64,000 bases of DNA from Pontederia crassipes. Its lineage: Eukaryota; Streptophyta; Magnoliopsida; Commelinales; Pontederiaceae. The notes below the pieces were generated by a model. That model saw only the letters and a program-made list of their open reading frames with translations. It searched no databases and was not told the origin of the DNA. Shown here piece by piece: positions 36,819 to 48,983 of this stretch (positions are counted from its first letter, which is position 1; each line of letters begins with the position of its first letter). The translations under genes and the position numbers were made by a program. The stretch covers positions 72,864,118 to 72,928,117 of the forward strand of contig CM060190.1 of assembly GCA_030549335.1 (NCBI GenBank). The letters run 5' to 3'.

Positions 36819-37325
36819 GAGTTATTTTCATAAACTTCTCCTTAACTATCATAATTTTTCGCATCTAATTTCAAATTATGAACTTATTTTTTTATCCCTA
36901 AACTATCATAATTTTTCACTTTAGTCCTTCCGTCTACTTTTAATATATTTTTCGTTGCTTTTACTCTTTTTTTATTTATGAAAAGACTAAATTGCCCCTC
37001 CTTCTAGAAAAAATATGAAATAATAAATAAAAAAATAAAAAAAACGTTGGAAAATTAAAGTGGTAAATAAAAATGATCATTTATGAAAAAGACTAAATTA
37101 TCCTCCCTTTGATTTTTTTCCTTTTATTTTATTTTTTTATGTGTTATGGAGGGAGGGATAATTTAATTTTTTCATAAATAAGAAAAATCAAAAGTAACAG
37201 AAAATATATGGAAGGATTAAAGTAAAAAAATAACGATAGTTTAGATATATAAAAAAATAAGTTCGTAATTTAGACTTAGACGCGAAAAATCATGATAGTT
37301 TATGAGAGGTTTATGAAAATAACCC
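36819..37325. mobile_element. MULE-like foldback MITE with about 190-bp inverted arms
   Basis: The left arm starts GAGTTATTTTCATAAAC at 36819 and the right arm ends GTTTATGAAAATAACCC at 37325. The arms pair over about 190 bases, including GAACTTATTTTTTTAT and TTTTCGC.TCTAA blocks, with roughly 80% identity by eye. The flanks are TAATAAATA (36810-36818) and TAATAATTA (37326-37334), 8 of 9 matching, which fits the 9-bp duplication of Mutator-type elements. No coding capacity is seen. Confidence 0.75.
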
Positions 37326-37334
37326 TAATAATTA

Positions 37335-38889
37335 ATTAAATGAAGTAATTACAAAACAATACTTGAAAATATAGAAAGAATATTATAGAGTCTACACTTT
37401 TTTTATAAATTACTGTTTACCTCAATTGTTAATGGAGTTATATATATTAATATTTTTCGTGTTGGCCTCATGCACCCTAAAGAAGTTTTCAATGAAAAAA
37501 ATAAAAAAAATTCAAAAATATTTTTTATAGAACAATTATTATTTTTTTAGTTTTTGTACATTTTATTTTTCTTATGGAAAAATATTGAAGTAATATCAGT
37601 AAGGCTGTGTATAACACAAAACTTACAGCGTACATTCATCATAAAAAACTAATTAACCTATACATTACATTATCTAGTTATAATGTATAAAAGAAATATA
37701 AATAACTTTTTATCACAATTGTTAATGAAGAAGTATAATATTTTTTTTACCTTGGGCATACAAATATACTATGGCATGAAGACTAAGTTTCCAATGCAAA
37801 ATAGCAAAGCCATAAAGGAAGTAGTTAAATTAACACTTTTTTCAGTGACAATGCACCTTTTTTCAATTATATTCATAAACTTAGATGAAAATAAATAATG
37901 ACTCCAATTAAAAGTGCATATGAATTTTATTGATGAAATTTAATATAAGTTTTTGTCGAAATTATAGTATAACTTTATTTACTTTTTTAATTTTATCCTC
38001 AAATTTTATGTTGTGACGAGAGGCACCTCCAACTTATAACTTATTTCTTCAAAAATCTTTTTGACATATGTGATGATGCAAAATACAACATATAATTAGT
38101 AATGCATTCAATTACATTTTGATCCACTTTCATAAAGCACGCATCATTTTTTTGTCTTATTTGCTTTAATTTTATTCCAAGTTTTATTGCAGAAAAAAGA
38201 AAAAATTGAATTACGAAGCCACCGAAGAAAATCGCGCTCAAATCGAAGTTCAAACGAAGTCAGAAAATAAAAATTAGTGGGAGTTGTCGAGACTAAAATT
38301 GAATATAATGGGCCATGATGAAATTACAATGATCGTAACAATAAGGGCGTTACAGAGCTGTAAGGATCCATCAAAATGCCAAATTCTACATAGAAACTTG
38401 CCCAACTTATGGATCGTAAAAACATAACTTTTATTTCGATTTGGACACTATAACAATCGTGAAATCAGTATTATAGGCCGTGAAAAGTCATATTTAGGCC
38501 GTTACAAAAAGTTCTTATGGGGTGTTATAAGGACTGATTTCGAGATTTCTTCCACTTTTCTTAGGAATTTCAATTGTAGATCAATTTTAAATTTTATGTC
38601 CGAAGATCATTAGAAAATATATTTATTCAGATTTGAAGAAGTCTTGAATGGTTTCAAAGTTTAATTAAAGTCTATTACGAATTTTTATTATTTTGATATA
38701 AACGAGTCCTAATCAAATCGAAAATTTATCAAAACTCTTGAGACGCCTAGAGGTTATAAATGGAGACCTTATGAGACACAAAAACATATGCTTGTGGTGC
38801 TTGATTGCTTGAGACATGAGAATTTGTGCCTTATTGCAGAGAACGAATTTTCAAAGCTTGAAGATCAATTGAAGGAGAAGATTGTGCAG
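37335..38889. other. AT-rich intergenic DNA
   Basis: No gene is recognised. 38280-38889 has the texture of an old retroelement (repeated GGCCGT.A / CGTTAC.A blocks), but no LTR or coding motif can be supported. The CACTA element at 38893 inserted at its right end. Confidence 0.35.
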
Positions 38890-38892
38890 CAA

Positions 38893-40479
38893 CACTATTA
38901 GAAAAACGCAGATTACCGACGGTCCGGACCGTCAGTAATCAGCTCGAAAACCGTCGATAACGTAATTATCGACGATTTTTCAGTCGGAATCGATCCGTCG
39001 GAAAAACGCTCGTCTCAAATGGATTTGCGACGGTTGAAAAAAATTCGTCAAAAATATCGACGGTTCTGACCGTCAGAACAGTCCCAGACGGTTTGAACCG
39101 TCAAAATTTCCCGACGGTTGCAACCGCCGAAAAAGGCCCCAGCGGTTCGAACCGCCGATATTTCCGACGGTTCCAACCGTCGGAAAAGGCCGGCGGTTCG
39201 AACCGTCGATATTTCCGACGGTTGCAACCGTCGAAAAAGGCCGGCGGTCCGAACCGTCGAAAGTTCCAACGGTTGCAACCGCCGAAAAAGGGCGGCGGTT
39301 CGAGCCATCGCAACTTTTCGACGGTCGCAACTGTCGAAACTTTAGACGAATGTCGCAACCGTCGATCTTTAGACGGTCGCAACCGTCGTAAATAATTTTT
39401 TAAATATAAAAAAAATTAGCGACCAGATCCGGCCGCCTGGCGTTCGGATCCGGTCCGGCCGCCTGGCGTTCGGATCCGGTCCGGCCTCCAGCTGCCGGAT
39501 CCGGCCGCCTGGCGGCCGACCCGACAGTAGAGAGAGAGAGACGCCGGCGCGGAGCGGGAGAGAGAGAGATACGCCGGCGCGGGAGAGGGTCACCGGTGCG
39601 GGAGAGGGTCGTTGACGTCCGGCATGGGAGGGTCGTCGGCGTCCGACGCGCGGGTGCTCGCGGCCGGGAGAGAGAGAGAGAGGAGAGGAGGGAGAGAGAG
39701 AGGAGTGGAGGGAGGAGGGAGAGAGAGAAGAGGGAGGAGGAATATATATAAAGGAAAAAAGTGGAAAGAAAGCGGGAAAAGGGAAAAAAAGTGGAAAGAA
39801 AGCGGGAAAAGGGAAAAAAAAGCGGGATAATGAAATTTTAATTACCGATGGTTTCGGCCGTAAAAAACGTAAATATTAAATATTTTTATAATTACCGACG
39901 ATTGTGACCGTCGAAAATATATTTAGTTATATATAATATTTATTTTTTATTTTACTGATGGTCAAAACCGTCGGTAATTGTGACGGTTTGGACCGTCGCT
40001 AGTTATATTAATAAAATACTCTTTATATGATATTATTATACATTTACCGACGGTTACGACCTTCGAAAATTACGGCGGATTTTGCGACGGATGGATATCC
40101 GTCAGAAATATCGACGTTCCTAATCGTCGAAAAATTAAATAATTAAATAATAAATTATATAATTAATTTTTTTTATTTTCGACGGTCGTGACCGTCGGAA
40201 AATCCGTCGAAAAAATTTAATAATAATATAAAAAATACATAATTTAATTTTTTATTTCCGACGATCATAACCATCGGAAAAGTCGTCGAAAATTGCGACG
40301 GATGGATATCCGTCGAAAATATCGACGTTCCTAATCGTCGAAAAATTAAATAATAATATAAATTATTTTTGACGGTCATATCCGTCGGAAACGGAACCGT
40401 CGAAAAATCCGTCGCAAATTGCGACGGATTTAAAACCGTCGGAAATTATCCGTCAAAAAATCGCGTTTTTCTTGTAGTG
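38893..40479. mobile_element. Complete non-autonomous CACTA (En/Spm) transposon
   Basis: Left end CACTATTAGAAAAACGC and right end GCGTTTTTCTTGTAGTG are inverted repeats (15 of 17). The duplicated target CAA lies at 38890-38892 and 40480-40482. Both subterminal regions are packed with CCGACGGT…ACCGTCGG short inverted motifs, as expected for transposase-binding arrays of this superfamily. The middle (39420-39720) is GC-rich with repeated CGGATCCGG units and GA-rich stretches. No transposase is encoded. The long open frames on both strands only reflect the repeat. Confidence 0.9.
39112..39320. repeat. 51-bp tandem array in the CACTA subterminal region
   Basis: About four units of 51-53 bp, each with a GACGGTT.CAACCG.CG palindrome and a GCGGT.CGAACCG.CG palindrome, start at about 39112, 39165, 39216 and 39267. 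Because 51 is a multiple of three, all frames stay open and give 17-residue protein repeats that should not be read as genes. Confidence 0.8.
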
Positions 40480-40482
40480 CAA

Positions 40483-42678
40483 CTCGTCGTTTGTGTTGTG
40501 CAATGATCCAAAAGTTTCAAAGGCTACGAGTTCTTATTCTATCATATGTTTAGATGTTTTTTTACGTAGTTTTTATAGTTTATTATTTTTGTAATAGAGA
40601 TTTTATATTCTTTTCAAGAAGGAAAATTGTTTGAACTCTATTATTAGTCGAGTTAATTAATTTTTTTAATTATGCATGCTGAGTTCATTGCCTTTTGATG
40701 AGTAATTTTATTTATGAGATTAGATTACAAATCTGTATGAGAAGTAATTAGTTTCATAAATTATTTATTACTTTGATAATTGATCATTTGTTTTTAAGTT
40801 GAAGTATACATAACGCGTGTTCGGTAATTCGTCGTTTGTACCGAATTTTGTGTGTTCTATTATTCTGTTCAGATTTATGTGTAAATAATAGTATATGAGT
40901 ACATACTCATACATCTTAATTTTATATAAAATTAGTAATTAACTCGTCATTTGTGGTTATTAGTTTTATTAGAAGTTAATGTAGTTTGGCGTCTTAAGAG
41001 GTCAATACTTTAAGTACTTCTAATTTGTCATAAGAATCGAAACTATTATTTTATGTTATAATTCATTTATTACAAAGGATTATATATGTTTTATCTTTAC
41101 ATTAATCATCCATAATTCTCAAGGGTCAATACCATTTTTTTTTATTTTGTGTATCATTTATTTTTTGCACCTTTAATTTTCAATTTTTACCACAAAATCA
41201 CTTTATTCTCTTAGTGAATTATTAAGATAGATTAGATTTAACTAGTTCTTCGTGAATTCGACACTTTATTACTTGATACGACTAGTGCACTTAATAGTAA
41301 TTTTATTATTACAAATTCAACGCATTAATCTACTATTGCTTAACGGAGGGTCGGGTCGGATATGACCCCAATGAAGTTCTCCGTCGATCATGAATCGGAT
41401 ATGATCTATTTTTTATTTGATTTTAATATTATATTTGATTTAAAATGATAAAAAAACTTCAAAATAAAATATTTTAATCACAAAAAGTAATACTCAAATA
41501 TTTAGAAAACTTATTTTATATTATGTAATAATTATTAAATAATTTTCTATACAAGTAAAAAAAATTGAATCGAGTGGTTTGGATCGGATTTTCTATCTTT
41601 AAATCGATTAAATTTAATCGGCTCTTGGGACGAATTAGTTCACGAATCTCGTACTCCAAACAAACACAGGAGGAATGGAGGCGACTGAACTCACCTACAT
41701 CAGAGAATTTGCAGGTCTCATTGACTTTTGCGAAGGTAACAGACAAGACATCGACGAGGTCAGTAGACAAAACCAAATCGAAACTCAAAACGCTTACTCG
41801 TCTTGCAAGGAGGGCGGCGTGGAGAACTCGAAACAGTGGTGAGAGCATGGACGATGCTGGCACGACGGGCATTGTAGTCCTTGAGGACCTATTCGACAGA
41901 ACACGACGTGGAGCTGACGGTGTTTCATAGATCCAAAACGTGGGGGTAATTTAGTAACCGTGGAACTCAGTGGTGGGAAAGGGGCCGCCACCTCTCCGCG
42001 TCCTTTCGGTGAAGGCAGGCCGAGCCTTAGCGTCATATTGTAGTCGTCAAAATCGTGGAAGCTGGAGGAAGAGAGGGACGACAATGACGGTGAGGGGCGG
42101 TGGCAGCGGCGTCTTTGATGACAGTCGCGACGAGAAAGCCGGAAGGGGGGAGAGGAGGAGGGATGAGGGGGCAGCGAAGGGCCGCCTTTTTTTTCTTTAT
42201 TTTTAAATTTATTTTTCATATTATTATATTAGTGATTATTATTTGATATTATTTATTATTGTGGTATGCCGGTACATTTCTTTTTTCAATTTTGTAGAAA
42301 AACGGTGTCGATAATTTAATTCGCGCGACGTTAAAAGAACATACTAATTCATTGGTTGAAGATCGATCTATCATCAAATTTAACTAATTCGATTAGATTG
42401 TCCGTATTGAGTAAAACTTTTGACAAAAAATTTTTACATTCCAACTCGAATTCTAGACAGGAAGTAGTGTGTACATTAAAAAATGAATTATGGCTGGTCA
42501 AAATAATTTTTCCTAAAATAAATTACAAGTTGCTTGCTAAGTAAATTTGAAAATAGAATTAAAAAAAGTGAATAAAGTTAGATTATAATTGAGAAAATTT
42601 ACTTCTTTCCACAGTACTCCTATGAGAATTGACATGAGACGCTTGATATATCATTAATAAAGCTAGGTATCCTTGTGT
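40483..42678. other. Intergenic; no recognised gene
   Basis: 40483-41560 is AT-rich with possible old retroelement texture (GACACTTTATTACTTGATAC near 41260). 41670-42200 is more GC-rich. A small frame starting at an ATG near 41675 (MEATELTYIREFAGLIDFCEG…) runs about 55 codons and looks protein-like, but I cannot place it. 42210-42660 is AT-rich and should contain the promoter of the PP2 gene. Confidence 0.4.
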
Positions 42679-42688
42679 CTATATAAAT
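42679..42688 (+). promoter_or_regulatory. TATA box of the PP2-like gene
   Basis: CTATATAAAT lies 66 bases before the ATG at 42754. This spacing allows a start site about 30 bases downstream and a short leader. It also argues against an earlier in-frame ATG that overlaps the region. Confidence 0.65.
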
Positions 42689-42753
42689 GCGACGAGGACG
42701 GTGTAAGGATATGCCCACAAAGAAACAGAGAGAATAGATCAGTTAAAGGCTAT

Positions 42754-43759
42754 ATGAGCTATTCAGGCCGGGGCAGATATATCAGCAACTCTCACTGGAT
42801 TGCTGATAATAGCGTAAGCCGAGTCATTGTTTCATGTTTATATTCTTGGATATATTTTGCCATCGAACAACATGAACGGCTTGTTCAGTAATGATTCAAA
42901 CGAACTCATGCGATCGAGGTTTCGGTTCATAGTTCATACATATCTTGTTCTAATATCGTTTTCTGCTGCTAAACAGCTCAAATGGATTGAAACAAGTAGT
43001 GGCGTGATTCATATCTCTGCAAAAGCCCTGAACATAATATGGGGCAATGACAAGAGATTTTGGCAGTGGGTTCCGGTTTCCAAAGACCTCTCACAGTATG
43101 GCTCTCACTTTTTCTCTCTAGTGTGCTCTGAGTAAGATAATGTGAATGTTGTTTCTTCCACTTAGGAATGACTCAGACATATCATTGTATGCTGATTCCT
43201 GTCCTCTATACTGTAAGATCACATGCAGCTGAACTGAACAGCTTACCACGTATCATTTAGGAAGTAACAAGCGTTTCTGCTGAAATATCTGCCAAAAAAA
43301 TGAATTAGTTGAACACAGGAGACGTCTCGTTTGAAATTGTATGCTAACTAAACTGTTCATTATGGGTGCTCCTCCAGCTTTGGAACTGCTGCAGAGCTCA
43401 TCCAGGTGAACTGGCTGCAAGTGAAAGGGACCCTGGACCTGGCCAAATGCAATCTCCCTAGAGACAGGAGATACGAGATTGTGTATGTCGTCAAGTTCAA
43501 GGTCGACGCTTTTGGGTGGCAGGAGGCACCGGTGATATTTCAGGTGGCCACTCCAAATGGCCAAAGGTTCTACAGGCCTGTGACCTTAGATGCAAGCAGA
43601 AGCGGCCGCGGAGAGTGGCTTGAGATCCGCGGCGGGGAGTTCACCACGCACTCTAAGATGGCCGGAAAGTTGGAGTTCAGCATGTCTGAGACGAAGACCA
43701 ACTGGTGGAAGGGAGGGCTGGTGCTTGAAGGTGTCATAATTAGGCCTAAACTTGTCTGA
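42754..43759 (+). CDS. Phloem protein 2-like lectin (PP2-A type)
   Basis: Three exons are 42754-42813, 42977-43095 and 43378-43759 (TGA), with GT…AG introns and consistent phase, 186 aa. After a short N-terminus (MSYSGRGRYISNSHWIADNS), the PP2 domain begins with SAKALNIIWGNDKRFWQWV, followed by AELIQVNWLQVKGTLDLAKC, YEIVYVVKFKVDAFGWQEAPV, GEWLEIRGGEF and the C-terminal NWWKGGLVLEGVIIRPK. These blocks are the conserved PP2 lectin core. PP2 proteins bind N-acetylglucosamine-type glycans and occur in phloem sap, though many A-type members act in stress responses. No F-box or TIR domain is present, so it is a short A-type member (A1/A2/A9-like). The ATG was chosen for its position after the TATA box. 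Confidence 0.85.
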
Positions 43760-46121
43760 GATCTCTTTTTTCTTTTACGTGTGTCCCTGTAACATCATTA
43801 GGGTGTTCGTGTGTTTCGAGCTTTCTTAACGTCATGTATCAGAAGCAGTCCCTTTCAGTATGTTTTCTTGCAAGCCATTAGTCACTTTAACCTTACTTTT
43901 TTTTTCTCTTATGTATATAGTTTTTTAACTTAACACCATCTCATTTCTTATATTCGTTTCTTTTTCCTGACTCATTTCAAACCCTAATTATTTTGTTCTT
44001 GAGTAGTGAATACAATTAAATTATTTATTCTATTGTTTTATTATGGACATGCCGAGTAATTGATACACACAAATGTTACAAAAGCTAAAAAGAATGTAGT
44101 TGATGTATATGATGAAGGCGAACTCGTAACTCCATATGAATTCCGCAATTAATTAAAGTCACGCATTTTTTTATGCAAAATAAAATGTATAAAAAGAATG
44201 CGTCTTTATCGTACATAAACTTCATAGCAGTTGACTTTCAAAATTATGAAAAATAAAAAAGGATCTTCCATTCGCTTCATGTCAAAGTAGTAACAAAGTG
44301 AAAGCAAAAGAGAATCTACACCTTTAATGAATTATCGAGTCACAAACTTTTTACAAACTTATTTTAACAAGCTTTCTCGAAAGGACTTTATAAACTTATT
44401 CACAATATTTATGGGTCTACACAAATTTTAAATTCTAATAGAATATATGTTACACAGAAGTGATTAAAAATTTGTATTAGTTAACTTTCAAAATTACGGA
44501 AAACAAAGAAAAGTATTGCATTAACTCAATGCCAAACTAATAATAAATTTTATTTTACACATAAAATTCTAGTGGTTGATATTAGTAATAACCGCCTTTC
44601 AGAATTACCGCAGATGAAAATGTCTTGGATTCACTCACTCACGTGTCAAATAAAATTGCATTAAAAAAATAAAAAAATATACAGGCTTCTCTACCATAAT
44701 ATTCTATTTATTACACTTCAACTAACTATGAATTATTATACGTAGTAATCCAAAAAAGGGGTAAATGGTCGGATCAAAGTGACCGAACGAGCTACCCGGC
44801 GGCCGCCCCCTCTCTCTGTCGCCCACGTACTTGACGTGCTCCGCCTTCGCGCCGTCCCTTCGCCGTGCACATTTGTGGTCATTTTCCGCGTGACGCGATT
44901 TGGGATATTATCACGCCTCAGTTTCTTCCACGACACGAGACCCATTTCAGGTGGAGACGCGACGCGAGCCGAAAACCACCCACTCCAGAGGGGGGTGAGG
45001 ATATGCCATCCCAAACCCGGGACGTCGAAAACCGACTCAAACTCTTACGACATCGAACCCACCTGCAAGAAAGGGGGAGAGGGCAATTGAGCAGCGGGGA
45101 CCACCGCAATAAGGTGCCCCCTCCTCCGGTGGGGTGAAAAGGTGGGTTTAATATTGGCGTGCGTTTACCTTTTACCCAATCGTGATGCTTTGCTGTATGG
45201 ATCGCAATTTGGCATCTCAATTCTCAACAATTCGTAGTTTAACTTTTTTGGAGGCTTCTAAACTCGTTTTACATGTTTAAAATTTCAGATTTGTGAGACT
45301 TCACAAAGGGAGGGAGGGAGGTCTTTTTCTCCTCCTTTTCCTATCTGCTGTTGCTGCTGCTGCCTTGCTTCCTCGATTCATCCCCGAAACGCCTTCTCTC
45401 ATCTGGTATGCAGACGCACTGTTCTTCCCTCAATTCCTTTTGCTACAGGAATTTTAGGTAGTAGTTCGTGTTCGTTTATGGGATGTGATTGCATGGTGAT
45501 TGAGCTGAATATCGTGGATTTCTTCCCTTGCGCCTTCTTTTTGTTAATTTCTTAATTCAAGCTTTTTCTCGGGTTCTTGTTGGTTGTGGAGCATTTGGTC
45601 AAATGGAGAAACGAGTTACCGGGGTTTGCCTTCTTTCTTCTCGCGCTTTGTTTGTTAGGGTTTGTTGTGGAGATAATGCAGACCGAATTGTGCTGCAAGC
45701 TCCGTCTTTGGGGATTTGTTACGTTTCGGCTGCAATTTGATGTTCTGTAATATCTAATTCATCAATTTATCTTCCGAGATACGGAACGTCAGGGATGGTG
45801 CAACTCTATGCACTGCAACTTAAGGGCGCTAGAAGATGCTTATTAAAACGTTTCAATAGCTTCACTTGTTGCTTATATAGACGAATTTATTTTTTTTTTC
45901 TGCGTTGTGATTAATTAGAAGTAGATTAACCTCTTTCTTGTGTTTGTTCTCAGACATTATGCAATGTTTTACCTTTTGTGAAGAGAGTTATTTTCTTCCT
46001 GGGATAATCTTCATAAACTCCTTAAGATTGTTTGATCCACCAGAGTTCGTTTATCTTATTTTTGTTAATTTCTTTTATTTGATAACAGTTTTTGACTAGT
46101 CATATTTAATTTGTTAAAAGT
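43760..46121. other. Intergenic and 5' leader of the phosphoesterase gene
   Basis: 43760-44740 is AT-rich without a gene. 44770-45150 is GC-rich with overlapping frames on both strands that I read as promoter-proximal DNA. A likely noncoding first exon ends at a GT at 45406 (after TTCTCTCATCTG). A matching acceptor, TTTTTTCCAG, ends at 46408, giving a leader intron of about 1 kb that contains the RTE insertion at 46122. Confidence 0.45.
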
Positions 46122-46293
46122 CCGATTAAAAGAGGGAGAGGGAGGCCAAGGCGGACACTTGGCGAACTAATAGAGCAAGATCTATTGGTGAATAATATAC
46201 CGAAAGGTTTGGTTACTAATAGAGCGGAATGGCGTCGTATGATCCATGTAGCCGACCCCACCTAGTGGGATAAGGCTTTGTTGTTGTTGTTGT
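46122..46293 (+). mobile_element. 5'-truncated RTE LINE 3' end in the leader intron
   Basis: The insert starts CCGATTAAAAGAGGGAGAGG and ends with the conserved GTAGCCGACCCCACCTAG block and TTG repeats. It is almost identical to the end of the 683-1225 copy. It keeps the TGG codon where that copy has a stop, so the reading frame runs to …HVADPT. Flanking duplication is ATATTTAATTTGTTAAAAGT (46102-46121 and 46294-46313), 19-20 bp and perfect, so the insertion is recent. Confidence 0.9.
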
Positions 46294-46498
46294 ATATTTA
46301 ATTTGTTAAAAGTTCCTGATGTAGATTTCTCAAATACCTGGTTGATTTAACTTCTTATATTGATTATTTCTTCACGGCCACGGGCTCATTCTGTTTCTTT
46401 TTTTCCAGGGCCAGCTTGCCTGTCAGGAATAGCTTTGCTGGAATGTTCATCTGTCTTTGTGATCAGAAGATCTTGACGAGCTGTTAATACTCCTTTTA

Positions 46499-48947
46499 AT
46501 GGGCAAAGAAAGTCCACTATTCGATAACTTTGGGATGGATAGGGTTAGTACAATTTTAACACACACGTACCCGTATCCGCACGAGCATTCAAGCCATGCA
46601 ATGACTGCGGTGATAGTGGGATGTCTTTTCTTCATATCATCAGATAATATGCACACCCTCATTCAAAAGCTGGACAAAAATATCAAGTGGTGGTCCATGT
46701 ATACCTGCCTGTTTGGTTTTTTCTACTTCTTCTCATCTCCATTTATTAGGAAAACCATTAAACCAAGCTATTCGAACTTCAGTCGCTGGTATGTATGCCT
46801 CTATTTCTGGTGCCATTTGTGCTTACTGCATCACTCCATTCAGTAGTTTATATTTCTAAACAAAGTTTAGAGCATCAAAGCTGGCACTGAAGATGATGAG
46901 TGTTGAGTTATCTAGTTGAATTCATTGCAGGTATGTTGTGTGGATATTCATAGCAGCTTTATACCACCTCCCGAGTTTTCAATCGATGGGAGTGGATTTG
47001 AGGATGAACCTTTCACTTTACCTTACAATTTACGTGTCATCAGTTCTTTTTCTGATAGTTTTTCATATAATATTTCTTGGACTTTGGTATGTTGGTCTCG
47101 TTTCACGTGTGGCGGGCAAGCGTCCAGAAATTCTTACCATCATCCAGAATTGTGCAGTTAAGATCTTGTGCTGTTATCACATCAAGAATGATTTTTTGCA
47201 TTATATTAGTTTTGCTTACCTCTCCATGTTATCTATTTCTGTCCTTATTTCAGGTCATAAGTATAGCATGCTGTGTTTTCTATAGTCATTGCGGGAATCG
47301 TGCTGTGATGAGGGAGAGATCTTTCAACCGCAGAAATTCGCATTTACTTTCCTTTTCCTTGTGGAAAAAACAAGATACAAATACATGGATATCAAAATTC
47401 CTCCGTATGCATGAGTTTAAGGACCAAGTTTGTTCATCTTGGTTTGCCCCAGTAGGATCTGCTAGTGATTACCCTCTCTTATCAAAATGGGTCATTTACG
47501 GGGAGGTAATTTTTGCATTCTTCCATTTTTTTTGTGAATTAATTTGGTTCTTCTAGGAAGTTCATCTTTTTCCCCAATTCTTGATTTCCAGTTAGCTTGC
47601 AGTGGATCATGCAATGGTCTCTCAGATGAAATTTCCCCACTGTATTCTCTGTGGGCAACATTTATTGGGCTCTACATGGCAAATTATGTTGTTGAGTGTT
47701 CAACAGGGTAAGTGAATTTCAGGAAAAGACTACATTTTCTTTTCAATTGTTAAAATATGACCAATATCCAAGTTTGAAAAATCTGAGAGCATGTAATGTG
47801 GTTTAGTGTCTATGCAAATTTGATGTTTTAGGACTATATGAACTCTTTTTGCATGGAACAGTGGTAACACCTTGTCCATTGCATTACAGATCATTGAGCA
47901 GACACTTTGCTCTTTTTATTATTATTTTTGGTCAGCTTTCCCCTTTTTATTTCCTTTTTATGTGAATTTGCAGATGGGCACTAACTCATCCACTCTCAAT
48001 ATCCGAGTACGAGAAGTTGAAAGAGCAAATGAAACCTGATTTCTTGGATATGGTTCCTTGGTACTCGGGGTATGTTGTGAGTTATTTTGAATCCCTTGCA
48101 GAATACAAAGGAAATTTTGAAGGTTGATATCTTTCTTTTACTATGCACAGGACATCAACTGATCTATTTAAGACAGTATTTGACCTCATGATATCTGTAA
48201 CTCTCTTTGTTGGTCGATTTGACATGCGTATGATGCAGGTATCTATCAACTTCTTTTTCATTCTTTGGTTAATGCTTGATTTTGTGAAATCAAAATATAT
48301 TTTTATGTTGATGTGGTGCCTATAATGTTATCCTTTTAGTATAGTATTGAGACTTTGTAACACACACACAAAAAGAGGAATACTAATGTGAGACCACACT
48401 AGTGCGCTGGTTGGGGGGGGGGGGGGGGTTCGAGCATCCGGTTCACATTGTTCGTCTGGTCGACGCGGGTCTCCTCCCCTTCTCTGCGCGATGATGGATG
48501 GAGTGGACGACGACGACATAGTTCCTCCTCTCTCGTAGCCTTACTGACGTTCCTCCTCCCTTCTTCCCTCTTCTTCGTTTCCTCCCTCGCCGCCGTTCCT
48601 CCTCCCTCGCTGATCGACCTGGCGATCAGGCGCCTTTTTCGCTGCCGTGCCAGGGCACGCAGAGAAGCCAAGAGCACATCTCAGATCGGTGTCACGCTCT
48701 CCTACAGTGGCTAGGGCACATCTCAGATCGAACCTGCGAACTGTTCGAAGCTTTGTTGACTCATCTCAGATCGCTGATCTCCCCTTGCCGGAGCTCCTTT
48801 GTCCAGCATCGTTGCATAGGGAGTGTCGCCCGAACGCCACCGTTGCCGGCGCAAAGAGGGGAGGAGACGCACTGCGTTTTCTGTGAACCGGACGAATTCC
48901 CTGTGAACCAGACGAATGCCTACGAACCAGCATTCGTGAACCGGACG

Positions 48948-48983
<36 letters not shown>

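Noticed and set aside
39048-39395. Overlapping ORFs of 75-100 aa on both strands with 17-residue repeats
   Set aside because: They arise from the 51-bp CACTA subterminal repeat, which is a multiple of three. All six frames look repetitive, so none is evidence of a gene.
38900-40480. Regularly spaced short repeats resembling a CRISPR array
   Set aside because: The units are short palindromic CCGACGGT motifs with irregular AT-rich gaps, lying inside clear CACTA ends with a CAA duplication in a plant genome.
40483-41340. Possible second half of an LTR retrotransposon split by the CACTA element
   Set aside because: The texture is suggestive, but I could not find matching LTR ends, a primer-binding site or any coding motif on either side.
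44736-45220. Overlapping 90-103 aa ORFs on both strands upstream of the phosphoesterase
   Set aside because: They have no conserved motif, overlap in several frames, and lie in a GC-rich promoter-proximal block.
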